From the NCBI RefSeq assembly GCF_003116135.1, contig NZ_PDOA01000006.1:1-64000 (forward strand): a stretch of 64,000 nt of DNA, written 5' to 3'. Of the stretch, positions 42,299 to 51,072 are shown piece by piece. Below the pieces are notes generated by a model. It worked only from the letters and a program-made list of their open reading frames with translations, had not been told where the DNA came from and did no database searches. The position numbers and the translations under genes were made by a program. The stretch's first letter is position 1. Each line of letters starts with the position of its first letter. Source of the stretch: Teichococcus aestuarii (GTDB lineage Bacteria; Pseudomonadota; Alphaproteobacteria; Acetobacterales; Acetobacteraceae).

Positions 42299-43282
42299 AT
42301 GCAACGCAGGACCCTGCTGGGGGCCGCGGCGGCGGCCGCCTGCGCGCTGCCCGGCCTGGCCCATGCCGCGGCCGGTGCGGCACGGGCCGCCTATCCGGAC
42401 AAGCCCATCCGCGTGGTGGTGCCCTTCCCGCCGGGCGGGGCCACCGACACCTGGTGCCGCCTCGTCACCGCGCCGATGGCCGAGGCGCTGGGCCAGCCTT
42501 TCGTGGTGGATTGCCGCTCCGGCGCCGCCTCGATGATCGGCAGCGAGGCGGTGGCCCGCGCGGCGCCGGATGGCCACACGCTGCTCTTCACCATCAGCAG
42601 CCTGGTGCAGAGCCCGGTGGTGTTCCGCCGCGCGCCCTACGACGCCGAGAAGGATTTCGCCCCCATCGGCCAGCTTGGCACCACCTCGCTGGTGCTGGCC
42701 TGCAACAAGGATGTGCCGGGGCGGACGCTCGCGGAATTCGTCGCCGCGGCGAAGGGGCGGAACTACAGCTTCGGCTCATACTCCCCCGCCTCGACCGGGC
42801 ATGTCTTCGGCCAGCTCTTCTCCGACGTGGCGGGGCTCGGCATGACGCATGTCGGCTATCGCGGCGAGGCGCCGGAGCTGCTCGACCTGATCGGCGGCAG
42901 GCTGCACTGCGCGCTGGTCAGCATGACCTCGGCCAAGGGCTATCTGCTGGACGGCACGCTGCGCCCGCTCGCCTGCCTCGGCCGCCAGCGCCTGCCGAGC
43001 CTGCCCGGCGTGCCCACCTTCGTCGAGCTCGGCTACCCGGAGGATTTCGCCTGGAGCGGCTTCGTCGGCATGCTGGCGCCGGCGGGGACGCCCGCCGCCA
43101 TCGTCGAGACCCTGGCCGGCAGCTTCCGCGCCGCGACGGAGCGGGCCGAGGTGCGGCGCACCCTCGCGGAACAGGATTTCATCCTGCAGTGGCTTGGCCC
43201 GTCCGACATGGCGCGGGAGGTGCGGCGCGCCCGGCAGAGCTGGGCGGAACTGGTGGAGCGCACCGGCATCTCGGCCGAGTGA
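42299..43282 (+). CDS. Bug/TctC-type solute-binding protein (copy 4)
   Basis: The 327-residue protein begins MQRRTLLGAAAAAACALPGL, a Tat-like signal. The Bug pocket is YPDKPIRVVVPFPPGGATD, followed by ARAAPDGHTLLF and APYDAEKDFAPI. A strong purine-rich ribosome site precedes it. It follows an acyl-CoA dehydrogenase gene and precedes an SDR gene, an arrangement that couples uptake of an organic acid to its beta-oxidation-like breakdown. Confidence 0.87.
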   Translation: MQRRTLLGAAAAAACALPGLAHAAAGAARAAYPDKPIRVVVPFPPGGATDTWCRLVTAPMAEALGQPFVVDCRSGAASMIGSEAVARAAPDGHTLLFTISSLVQSPVVFRRAPYDAEKDFAPIGQLGTTSLVLACNKDVPGRTLAEFVAAAKGRNYSFGSYSPASTGHVFGQLFSDVAGLGMTHVGYRGEAPELLDLIGGRLHCALVSMTSAKGYLLDGTLRPLACLGRQRLPSLPGVPTFVELGYPEDFAWSGFVGMLAPAGTPAAIVETLAGSFRAATERAEVRRTLAEQDFILQWLGPSDMAREVRRARQSWAELVERTGISAE

Positions 43283-43314
43283 CGCCCCGCGCGACAACGA
43301 AACCCACAGGGAAC

Positions 43315-44160
43315 ATGGAAACGATGACGGCTGCGACAGGCAAGCTTGCTGGCAAGGTGGCGCTGGTGACGGGCTCGGGGCGGGGCATCGGGCGCGAGAT
43401 CGCGCTCAAGCTGGCCTCCGAGGGGGCAAGGCTGGTCATCAACGACCTCGATGCCGGGCCGGCGGAGGAGGCGCTGGCCGCCATCCGCGCCGCGGGCGGC
43501 GAGGCGGTGGCCTGCAACGGCAGCGTCACGGAGGCGGATTTCGGCGAGCGCATCGTCAAGGCCGCGCTGGATGCCTTCGGCGGCATCGACATCATCGTCA
43601 ACAATGCCGGCTACACCTGGGACAACGTCATCCAGAAGATGACGGACGAGCAGTGGTACGCCATCATCGACGTGCACATGACGGCGCCCTTCCGCATCCT
43701 GCGCGCCGCCGCCCCCTTCATCCGGGAGGCCGCCAAGCGCGAGGCGGAGGCGGGGCAGGAGAGGTTCCGCAAGGTGGTGAACATCTCCTCCACCTCCGGC
43801 GTCTACGGCAATGCGGGCCAGGCCAACTACTCCGCCGCCAAGGCGGGTGTCGCCGGCATGACGCGGGCGCTGGCCAAGGAGTGGGGGCGCTACAAGGTCA
43901 ACGTCAACGCCGTGGCCTTCGGGCTGATCATGACGCGGCTGACCGAGGCGGCGGCGGGGGAGGGCGCCTCCATCGACATCGAGGGCCGCGCGATCAAGGT
44001 GGGCGTCAACCCGCAGGTGCTGAAGAACGCCGAGGCGCTGATCCCGCTCGGGCGCGGCGGCACGCCGGCCGAGGCGGCGGGGGCGGTCTACCTGCTCTGC
44101 ATCCCCGAATCCAACTATGTCAGCGGGCAGACGCTGGTGGTGGGGGGCGGGCGGCCATGA
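43315..44160 (+). CDS. Short-chain dehydrogenase/reductase (FabG-like)
   Basis: The 281-residue protein is a classical SDR. The cofactor motif is TGSGRGIG, followed by NNAG. The catalytic Ser-Tyr-Lys lie in NISSTSGVYGNAGQANYSAAKAG. The C-terminus has VSGQTLVVGGG. Starts at 43315 and 43324 are both possible. It probably oxidises a 3-hydroxyacyl-CoA or similar, which fits the upstream acyl-CoA dehydrogenase. The stop overlaps the next Bug gene (ATGA). Confidence 0.88.
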   Translation: METMTAATGKLAGKVALVTGSGRGIGREIALKLASEGARLVINDLDAGPAEEALAAIRAAGGEAVACNGSVTEADFGERIVKAALDAFGGIDIIVNNAGYTWDNVIQKMTDEQWYAIIDVHMTAPFRILRAAAPFIREAAKREAEAGQERFRKVVNISSTSGVYGNAGQANYSAAKAGVAGMTRALAKEWGRYKVNVNAVAFGLIMTRLTEAAAGEGASIDIEGRAIKVGVNPQVLKNAEALIPLGRGGTPAEAAGAVYLLCIPESNYVSGQTLVVGGGRP

Positions 44161-45131
44161 GCGCACCGCTTGGCCGGCGCGCGGCGCTGGCTCTGGCGGG
44201 CGGCGCCGCCCTGGCGCGGCCGGCGCCGCTGCGCGCCGCGCTGCCCGAGCGGCCCATCCGCCTGGTCGTGCCCTGGCTGCCCGGCGGCACGGCGGACAGC
44301 CATTTCCGCCTGCTGGCCGAGCTCGCCTCGCAGCGCCTCGGCCGCACCGTGCTGGTGGAGAACAAGCCCGGCGCCAGCGGCACGCTGGGCGGCCAGATGA
44401 TGGCCAACGAGGCGCAGGGCGACGGCACGCTGATCGGCCAGATCCCGGTCACCCTGTTCCGCTACCCCGCCATGACGAAGCGCCCGACCTTCGACCCGTT
44501 GAAGGATTTCACCTACATCATCCATCTCACCGGCTACCTGTTCGGCGTGGTGTCGAGGCCGGACGCGCCGTGGCGGGACTGGGCCGGGCTGATCGACCAC
44601 GCGAGGCGCAACCCGGGCCGCGTCACCTATGGCACGCCCGGCGTCGGCAGCTCGCTGCACATCACCATGGAGCGGATCGGCGAGCTGGCGGGGGTGCAGT
44701 GGGTGCATGTGCCCTTCCGCGGCGGGCCGGACAACATCCAGGCCGCGCTCTCCGGCCAGACGCATCTGGCGGCCGATTCCAGCAGCTGGGCGCCGCTGGT
44801 GCTGGAGGGGCGGATGCGGCTGCTCTGCACCTGGGGCGCGGAGCGGGCGAAGCGCTTCCCCGAGACGCCGACGCTGCGCGACCTCGGCCTCGACATCGTC
44901 TCGGACTCGCCCTACGGCATCGGCGGACCGCGCGGCATCCCGGCCGCGACGGTGCGCGTGCTGCACGACGCCTTCAAGGACGCCCTGCACGACCCGCGCT
45001 CCGTCACCGCGCTGGAGCGCTTCGACATGGCGCTGCGCTACATGGACAGCGAGACCTACGCCGCCTTCGCCCGCCGCCTCTATGCGGAGGAGAGCGCGAC
45101 GGTGAGGCGGCTCGGCCTGCAGATCGACTGA
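44157..45131 (+). CDS. Bug/TctC-type solute-binding protein (copy 5)
   Basis: The 324-residue protein has a signal segment (MSAPLGRRAALALAGGAAL) and the Bug pocket LPERPIRLVVPWLPGGTAD. It overlaps the SDR gene by ATGA. The binding pocket region has WLPGG and FRGGPDNIQAAL, different from copy 4, so the two Bug proteins of this operon probably bind different ligands. It resembles copy 7 (57064-58044) in the block FTYIIHLTGYLFGVV. Confidence 0.86.
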   Translation: MSAPLGRRAALALAGGAALARPAPLRAALPERPIRLVVPWLPGGTADSHFRLLAELASQRLGRTVLVENKPGASGTLGGQMMANEAQGDGTLIGQIPVTLFRYPAMTKRPTFDPLKDFTYIIHLTGYLFGVVSRPDAPWRDWAGLIDHARRNPGRVTYGTPGVGSSLHITMERIGELAGVQWVHVPFRGGPDNIQAALSGQTHLAADSSSWAPLVLEGRMRLLCTWGAERAKRFPETPTLRDLGLDIVSDSPYGIGGPRGIPAATVRVLHDAFKDALHDPRSVTALERFDMALRYMDSETYAAFARRLYAEESATVRRLGLQID

Positions 45132-45154
45132 GCGCAGGAGGAGGAGGGCGCGCC

Positions 45155-46738
45155 TCAGTGCACCTGGCGCGTCCCCTCCTGCCAGAAGCCCGCGCGCAGC
45201 GCCTTCTTGTCGATCTTGCCGATCGGCGTGGTGGGCAGAGCGTCCACCAGCACCACCGTCTTCGGCGCCTGCACGGCGCCCTTCAGCGCCCGCACATGCG
45301 CGGCCAGCGCCGCTTCCTCCGGCCGCCGCCCCTGGCGCGGCACGACGAAGGCCTGCACCCGCTCCCCCCAGCGCGCATCCGGCACGCCGATCACCGCCGC
45401 CGCCGCCACATCCGGGTGGGTGGCCAGCGCATCCTCCACCTCGCGCGGATAGACGTTGAAGCCGCCGGAGATGATCATGTCCTTCCGCCGGTCGACGATG
45501 TGCAGGTAGCCCTCCTCGTCCTCGCGGGCGATGTCGCCGGTGTGCAGCCAGCCATGGCGCAGCGCCTCCGCCGTCTCCTCGGGGCGCTTCCAGTAGCCGC
45601 GCATCACCAGCCGGCCGCGCACGCAGATCTCGCCCGGCGTGCCGCGCTCCACCGGCGTGCCGTCCTCGGCCAGCAGCTTCACCGCCACCCCCGCCATGGG
45701 CTGGCCGCAGGCGGAGAGCCGCTCCGGCCGCGCCGGGTCGTGCTCCGCGCGGCGCAGCAGGCAGACGGTGTTGGGCGCCTCCGTCTGGCCGTAGAGCTGC
45801 ATGAAGACGGGGCCGATGCGCTCCATCGCCTCCAGCAGCGTGGCGGGGGCGATGGGGGCGGCGCCGTAGATGAAGGTCTCGAGCATCCGTGTGCGGGCGC
45901 GGGAGAGGCGCGGCTCGGCCAGCAGGGCGCGGATCATGGTCGGCACGCCGAAGGCGCAGTTGATGCCCTCCGCCTCGATGCAGCGCAGATAGGCCTCTGG
46001 CTCGAAGCCGCCCAGAACATGCACGGTACCGCCGCGCAGCAGGGCGGGCACCACCAGCGAGCCGGCGGCGTGGCTCAGCGGCGTCGCCAGCAGCATGCGC
46101 GGCACGGCGGGCCAGTCATACTCGGCCAGCATCATCGTGGCGCATTGCACCAGGGCGCGGTGCGGCAGCATCACCCCCTTGGGCTGGCCCGTGGTGCCGC
46201 CGGTGTAGCTGATCTGGCCAAGACCCTCCTCATCGCCGATCGGGTCGAAGGGCGCGTCGGACTCCGCCCCGGCGGCGGCGAGCAGATCCCGGGCGCCGCC
46301 GCCGCCCAGCGAGAGCACCAGGCCGCAGCCGGACGCTTCCGCCGCCGCATGGGCGCGCCCCGCCTCGGCAGGGTCGTGCACCAGCAGGCGGATCTCGGCG
46401 TCGCGCAGGATGTGGGCGAGGTCGGCGGGGCCGGACAGCCGGTTCAGCGCCGTGTAGCGGCAGCCGATGAGCTGCGCCGCGGTGCGCAGCATGAACACCT
46501 CCGGCCGGTTGGCCATCAGCGCCGAGACGCCCTCGCCCGGGCGCAGGCCGAAGCCCTGCAGCGCCCGAGCCAGGGCATGGATGCCCGCCGCCACATGCCG
46601 GCGGGACCAGACCTGCCCCTCCTGCACGAAGGCCGGCCGCTCCGGGTTGCGCCGCAGCCCGAGCAGCGCGAGATGGCCCATGGTGATGCCGGCCTGTGCC
46701 GTGCCCTGTGCCATGCCTTGGGCCGTGGGGCCGCTCAT
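45155..46738 (-). CDS. AMP-forming acyl-CoA ligase
   Basis: The 527-residue protein is of the acyl-adenylate superfamily (class I). Motifs: P-loop-like ISYTGGTTGQPKGVMLPH, QLYGQTEAPN, HTGDIAREDEEGYLHIVDRRKDMIISGG split over the hinge, FNVYPREVED and the C-terminal lysine block PIGKIDKKALR. It activates a carboxylic acid as an acyl-AMP and then CoA thioester. It ends with the convergent Bug gene of the previous operon and its start overlaps the next minus-strand gene by ATGA. Confidence 0.87.
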   Translation of the reverse strand: MSGPTAQGMAQGTAQAGITMGHLALLGLRRNPERPAFVQEGQVWSRRHVAAGIHALARALQGFGLRPGEGVSALMANRPEVFMLRTAAQLIGCRYTALNRLSGPADLAHILRDAEIRLLVHDPAEAGRAHAAAEASGCGLVLSLGGGGARDLLAAAGAESDAPFDPIGDEEGLGQISYTGGTTGQPKGVMLPHRALVQCATMMLAEYDWPAVPRMLLATPLSHAAGSLVVPALLRGGTVHVLGGFEPEAYLRCIEAEGINCAFGVPTMIRALLAEPRLSRARTRMLETFIYGAAPIAPATLLEAMERIGPVFMQLYGQTEAPNTVCLLRRAEHDPARPERLSACGQPMAGVAVKLLAEDGTPVERGTPGEICVRGRLVMRGYWKRPEETAEALRHGWLHTGDIAREDEEGYLHIVDRRKDMIISGGFNVYPREVEDALATHPDVAAAAVIGVPDARWGERVQAFVVPRQGRRPEEAALAAHVRALKGAVQAPKTVVLVDALPTTPIGKIDKKALRAGFWQEGTRQVH

Positions 46739-47727
46739 TCGGGCTGGATCCCGGCGGCCTGGATGAGGCGCCGGTTCAGCGCGGCCTCGCGGGTCAGCCG
46801 GTCCATCAGCGCCTCGGGGCCCGGGGTGGCGGGCACCAGGCCGAGCCGGTCCAGGCGCGCGCGGGCCTCGGGCGCGGCGAAGGCCTCCGTTGCCGCGCGC
46901 TCCAGCTTCGCCAGGATGGCGGGCGGCGTGCCGGACGGCGCCGAGAGGGTGAACCAGCCGCTGCTGACGAAATCCTTCTGGCCCAGCTCCGCCAGCGTCG
47001 GCACCGCCGGCAGGGCGGGGCTGCGCGCGGTGGAGGGGATGGCCAGCGCCCGCAGCCGCCCGCTTTCCACATGCGGCCGCGCCGGCGCGAAGGTAGAGAA
47101 CATCAGGTCCGTGCGGCCGGCGATGGTGTCGGTCAGCGCGGGGGGCGAGCCGTTGTAGGGCACGTGCAGCAGCTCGGTGCCGGTGCGCGCCATCAGGTCC
47201 ACCATCATCAGGTGGGCGGTGGTGCCGACGCCCCAGGTGGCGAAGGAGAGCTGCCCCGGCCGCTGCCGCGCCGCCGCCAGCAGCGCCTCCAGGCTCTCCC
47301 AGCGCGGGTTCGCCACGAGCAGGAACTGCGTGTCCGAGATCATGGTGATGTGCGCGAAATCCTTCACCGCGTCATAGCCCGGGTCGCGCAGCGCGTAGGG
47401 GGCGGTGGTGAAGGTGACCACGGTGCCCATCAGCAGCGTGTTGCCGTCCGGCTTCGCCCGCGCCACGTGCCGCGCGGCCAGCGTGGTGGAGGCGCCGGGC
47501 TTGTGCTCCATGACGAAGGTGCCGCCGAGCCGCGCGGAGAGCCCCTGCGTCAGCACCTGGGCCAGCACGTCCGGCGCGCCGCCGGGGGCGTAGGGCAGGG
47601 CGATGCTGACCGGCTGGCTGCCCGGATAGGGCGTGTCCGCTGCCGCGCCGCGCGGCAGGGCGGGCGCCGCCAGCACGCCCCCGAGCCCGGCCAGGGCCGC
47701 CCGCCTGGACAAAGCGTGATGCCGCAT
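46735..47727 (-). CDS. Bug/TctC-type solute-binding protein (copy 6)
   Basis: The 330-residue protein begins MRHHALSRRAALAGLGGVLA with a signal peptide. The Bug pocket is VSIALPYAPGGAPDVLAQVL. ATG 47727 has GGAGGAAG four to five bases upstream on the minus strand; ATG 47742 has none. It lies just before the acyl-CoA ligase gene and is co-transcribed with it, so the captured acid is probably the ligase substrate. Confidence 0.87.
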   Translation of the reverse strand: MRHHALSRRAALAGLGGVLAAPALPRGAAADTPYPGSQPVSIALPYAPGGAPDVLAQVLTQGLSARLGGTFVMEHKPGASTTLAARHVARAKPDGNTLLMGTVVTFTTAPYALRDPGYDAVKDFAHITMISDTQFLLVANPRWESLEALLAAARQRPGQLSFATWGVGTTAHLMMVDLMARTGTELLHVPYNGSPPALTDTIAGRTDLMFSTFAPARPHVESGRLRALAIPSTARSPALPAVPTLAELGQKDFVSSGWFTLSAPSGTPPAILAKLERAATEAFAAPEARARLDRLGLVPATPGPEALMDRLTREAALNRRLIQAAGIQPE

Positions 47728-47773
47728 CCGTCTTCCTCCCATGCTCCGGTTCGTGCCGGGCTTGTCGGCGCCC

Positions 47774-47871
47774 AGCCTGCGGCAGGGATCGGATGCGAGT
47801 CAATTCCGCTGTGCGAGCCGGAAAAACCATGGAGCGGGACATTGACGCATTGCAGCGGAATGCCGCAGGCT
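47774..47871. promoter_or_regulatory. Nested dyads between divergent Bug and ligase operons
   Basis: Outer arms AGCCTGCGGCA (47774-47784) and TGCCGCAGGCT (47861-47871) and inner arms ATTCCGCTG (47803-47811) and CAGCGGAAT (47853-47861) are perfect inverted repeats. The word TTCCGCTG with its following G+C block resembles IclR-family boxes. One site faces each promoter; a DNA loop between them would co-regulate both operons. Confidence 0.5.
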
Positions 47872-47922
47872 CCCCCACGACCGGCGACGCAGAGCGCCGG
47901 CATGAGGAGAAGGGTCCGAGCC

Positions 47923-49467
47923 ATGGCGCATCTGGCACGCTGGGCGCAGCTTCAGCCCGACAGGGTGGCGGCGCATTTCCCCGATGACGGGGCGGCGCTG
48001 ACCTTCGCGGCGCTGGATGCGCGGGCCAACCGCCTGGCGCAGTGGCTGATCGGCCTCGGGCTGCGGCCGGGGGACGGCATCTCGCTGCTGCTGGAGAACG
48101 GCCCGGCGCTGCTGGAGCTGGCCCATGGCGCGCGCCGCGCCGGGCTCTACTACACGCCGCTCAGCACGCATCTGCGCGTGCCCGAGATCGCCTACATGCT
48201 GGCCGACAGCGATGCGCGGCTGCTGATCGTCAGCCCTGCTTTGGCCGGGCTGGCGGCGGAGGTGGCGGAGGATGCGGCGCTCGCCGCGCTGCCGCGCTGC
48301 GCCACGGGGGAGGGGCTGCCCGGCTACCGCTCGGTAGAGGCGGAGCTGGCTTCCTACCCCATGCCCGCGCCGCTGCCGGAACGCCCGGTGGGGCGGGATT
48401 TCCTTTATTCGTCCGGCACCACGGGGCTGCCCAAGGGCATTCGGCGCGACCTGCTGCCGCCCGAAAAGCGCGGCGCGCCGGACTGGTCGCCCGGCTGGGT
48501 GGCGACCTACGGCATCGGCCAGGACAGCGTCTATCTCTCGCCCGCGCCGCTCTACCATGCCGCGCCGCACCGCTACGTGATGCGCACGCTCGACCGCGGC
48601 GGCACGGTGGTGGTGATGCGGAAGTTCGACGCCGCCCGCAGCCTGGCGCTGATCGAGCGCCATCGCGTGACGCACAGCCAGTGGGTGCCCACCATGTTCA
48701 CCCGCCTGCTGGCGCTGCCCGAGGCAGAGCGGAGGGCGCACGACCTGTCCAGCCACCGCGTCGCCATCCATGCCGCCGCGCCCTGCCCGCGCGCGGTGAA
48801 GCAGGCGATGATCGACTGGTGGGGGCCGATCCTCGTCGAATACTATGCCGGCTCGGAATCCATCGGCGGCACGGTGATCGACAGCCATGACTGGCTGCGC
48901 CGCCCCGGCTCGGTGGGCCGGGCGCTGGAATGCCGGCTGCACATCCTGGGGCCGGAGGGGGAGGAGTTGCCGCCCGGCGAGGTCGGCGGCATCTGGTTCT
49001 CGGGAGGGGCCACCTTCCGCTACCACAACGCGCCCGAGAAGACCGCCGCCGCCTTCGACAGCCAGGGCCGCGCCACCTATGGCGATCTCGGCCATGTCGA
49101 TGAGGAAGGCTTCCTCTATCTCAGCGACCGGCGGGCCGACCTGATCCTGTCGGGCGGCGTGAACGTCTATCCGTGGGAGATCGAGCAGGTGCTGCTGCGC
49201 CACCCGGCCGTGGCCGAGGCCGCCGTGATCGGCGTGCCGGACGCGGATTTCGGCGAGGTGGCGCGCGCCGTGGTGCGCGCCGCCGTGCCCGTCACGCCGA
49301 CGCTGGAGGAGGCGCTGGTGGCGCATTGCCGCGCCCACCTGGCAGGCCCCAAGGTGCCGCGGCGCATCGATTTCGCCGAGGAACTGCCACGCAGCGAGAC
49401 CGGCAAGCTGCTGCGCCGCGTGCTGAAGGAGCGCTACCGCGACGGCGCCGCGCTCTCCGTTGCCTGA
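47923..49467 (+). CDS. AMP-forming acyl-CoA ligase
   Basis: The 514-residue protein has the adenylation motifs FLYSSGTTGLPKGIRR, EYYAGSESIGG, YGDLGHVDEEGFLYLSDRR and GGVNVYPWEIEQV and the C-terminal ETGKLLRR lysine. ATG 47923 is used, with GGAGAAGGG upstream. It is divergent from the Bug/ligase pair. It is followed 22 bases later by genes for a DUF35 protein, a thiolase and a nitroreductase, so it probably activates the first acid of that pathway. Confidence 0.87.
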   Translation: MAHLARWAQLQPDRVAAHFPDDGAALTFAALDARANRLAQWLIGLGLRPGDGISLLLENGPALLELAHGARRAGLYYTPLSTHLRVPEIAYMLADSDARLLIVSPALAGLAAEVAEDAALAALPRCATGEGLPGYRSVEAELASYPMPAPLPERPVGRDFLYSSGTTGLPKGIRRDLLPPEKRGAPDWSPGWVATYGIGQDSVYLSPAPLYHAAPHRYVMRTLDRGGTVVVMRKFDAARSLALIERHRVTHSQWVPTMFTRLLALPEAERRAHDLSSHRVAIHAAAPCPRAVKQAMIDWWGPILVEYYAGSESIGGTVIDSHDWLRRPGSVGRALECRLHILGPEGEELPPGEVGGIWFSGGATFRYHNAPEKTAAAFDSQGRATYGDLGHVDEEGFLYLSDRRADLILSGGVNVYPWEIEQVLLRHPAVAEAAVIGVPDADFGEVARAVVRAAVPVTPTLEEALVAHCRAHLAGPKVPRRIDFAEELPRSETGKLLRRVLKERYRDGAALSVA

Positions 49468-49489
49468 GAACACCCACAAGGAGACTGGC

Positions 49490-49924
49490 ATGGCCCTGCC
49501 CGCCGGGCGACCGCGCCCCGAGCCCACGCCCGAGACGCAACATTTCTGGGATGGCACCAAGGCCGGCGAGCTGCGCCTGCAACGCTGCCAGGCCTGCGAG
49601 AAGGCCTACTTTCCGCCGCGCCCCTTCTGCCCCGGCTGCGGCGCGCGGGAGGTCTCGGTCTTCGCCGCCAGCGGACGTGCCACGCTGCACAGCTACGTCA
49701 TCCATCACCGCAAGGTGCCGGGCTTCGAGCCGCCCTATGCCATCGCCGTGGTGGAGCTGGAGGAGGGGCCGCGCATGATGACCAACATCGTCGATTGCCC
49801 GCAGACGCCCGAGGCGCTGCAACTGGACATGAAGCTGGAAGTGGCCTTCACGCCGATGGATGACGAGATCACCCTGCCGCTGTTCCGGCCGGCGCAAGGA
49901 ACACCGGCGGGAGAGCGGGCATGA
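49490..49924 (+). CDS. DUF35 zinc-ribbon/OB-fold protein
   Basis: The 144-residue protein has an N-terminal rubredoxin-like zinc ribbon with cysteines C33, C36, C47 and C50 (CQAC...CPGC) and a C-terminal OB fold. DUF35 proteins form tight complexes with thiolase-fold enzymes, deliver or hold acyl-CoA, and act in sterol side-chain and acetone-related pathways. AAGGAG at 49478-49483 precedes the ATG. The stop overlaps the thiolase gene by ATGA, which points to a one-to-one complex. Confidence 0.87.
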   Translation: MALPAGRPRPEPTPETQHFWDGTKAGELRLQRCQACEKAYFPPRPFCPGCGAREVSVFAASGRATLHSYVIHHRKVPGFEPPYAIAVVELEEGPRMMTNIVDCPQTPEALQLDMKLEVAFTPMDDEITLPLFRPAQGTPAGERA

Positions 49925-51072
49925 GCATCGCTCCTGGTTCGATCGCGATCGTCGGCGCCGCCGAGAGCACGCGCATCGGCAGCGTGCCGGAGATGTCGCA
50001 GATCATGCTGCACGCCGACGCGGCGCTGAACGCCCTGGCCGATGCCGGGCTGAAGCCCTCCGATATCGACGGCGTGGCCTGCACCGGCGCGATGATGACG
50101 CAGCAGGTGGCGCACTATCTCGGCATCACGCCGAAATGGGTGGACGGCACCAGCGTCGGCGGCTGCTCCTTCATGCTGCATGTGCGCCACGCCGCCGCCG
50201 CCATCCATGCCGGCTACTGCAACACCGTGCTGATCACGCATGGGGAGAGCGGCAAGTCCCGCATCAACGCCACGCCCCGCCCGCCGGAGCCGCAGAGCCT
50301 GAACGGGCAGTTCGAGGCGCCCTTCGGCCCCTTCGGCCCGCCGACGCTCTTCCCCATCCCCGTGCTGCGCTACATGAAGACCTATGGCGTGACGCATGAG
50401 CAGCTCGCCATGGTCGCCGTGGTGCAGCGGGAATGGGCCTCGCGCAACCCGCGCGCCGCGCAGCGCGACCCGATCACGGTCGACGACGTGCTGAACAGCC
50501 GGATGATCGCCTATCCGTTCCGGCTGCTGCAATGCTGCCTGGTGACGGATGGGGGCGGCGCCCTCATCCTCACCCGCGCCGACCGCGCGAAGGACTTCCC
50601 GCAGCGGCCCGCCTACATCCTCGGCACGGGCGAAAGCGTGGAGACCAACATGATCAGCCAGATGGAGGATTTCACCAGCTCGCGCGCCTTCCGCGTTGCC
50701 GGCCCGGAAGCGTTCCGCTCCGCCGGCATCAGCCATGCCGATGTCGACCACCTGATGATCTACGACGCCTTCGCCCATCTGCCGCTCTACGGGCTGGAGG
50801 ATCTGGGCTTCGTCGGCCGCGGCGAGGCGGGGGCCTTCATCGAGGCGCGCCACACCGCGCCGGGCGGCAAGCTGCCGATGAACACCAATGGCGGCGGCCT
50901 CTCCTACACCCACACCGGCATGTACGGCATGTTCGCGCTGCAGGAGAGCGTGCGCCAGGTGCGCGGCACCGCGCCGGCGCAGGTGGAGGGCGTGAACATC
51001 TCCGTCTGCCACGGGGTGGGCGGCATGTTCTCGGCCAGCGGCACCATCGTGCTGGGGCGGGAGCGGCCATGA
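49921..51072 (+). CDS. Thiolase-like protein (acetyl-CoA acetyltransferase / lipid-transfer type)
   Basis: The 383-residue protein is a thiolase-fold enzyme of the SCP-x/lipid-transfer branch. Candidate catalytic residues are retained: C82 in SVGGCSF, H331 in LSYTHTG and C363 in VCHGVGG, with NTNGGG (321-326). This speaks for a thiolytic enzyme rather than an Ltp2-type aldolase, in which the cysteines are lost. The DUF35 gene before it and nitroreductase gene after it overlap by ATGA, so all three are made together. Confidence 0.85.
   Translation: MSIAPGSIAIVGAAESTRIGSVPEMSQIMLHADAALNALADAGLKPSDIDGVACTGAMMTQQVAHYLGITPKWVDGTSVGGCSFMLHVRHAAAAIHAGYCNTVLITHGESGKSRINATPRPPEPQSLNGQFEAPFGPFGPPTLFPIPVLRYMKTYGVTHEQLAMVAVVQREWASRNPRAAQRDPITVDDVLNSRMIAYPFRLLQCCLVTDGGGALILTRADRAKDFPQRPAYILGTGESVETNMISQMEDFTSSRAFRVAGPEAFRSAGISHADVDHLMIYDAFAHLPLYGLEDLGFVGRGEAGAFIEARHTAPGGKLPMNTNGGGLSYTHTGMYGMFALQESVRQVRGTAPAQVEGVNISVCHGVGGMFSASGTIVLGRERP

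Noticed and set aside
42454-43314. Fusion of the Bug gene region with the SDR gene
   Set aside because: The SDR frame is open upstream but antiparallel in character to the real Bug frame. The SDR family starts at METMTAATGKLAGK.
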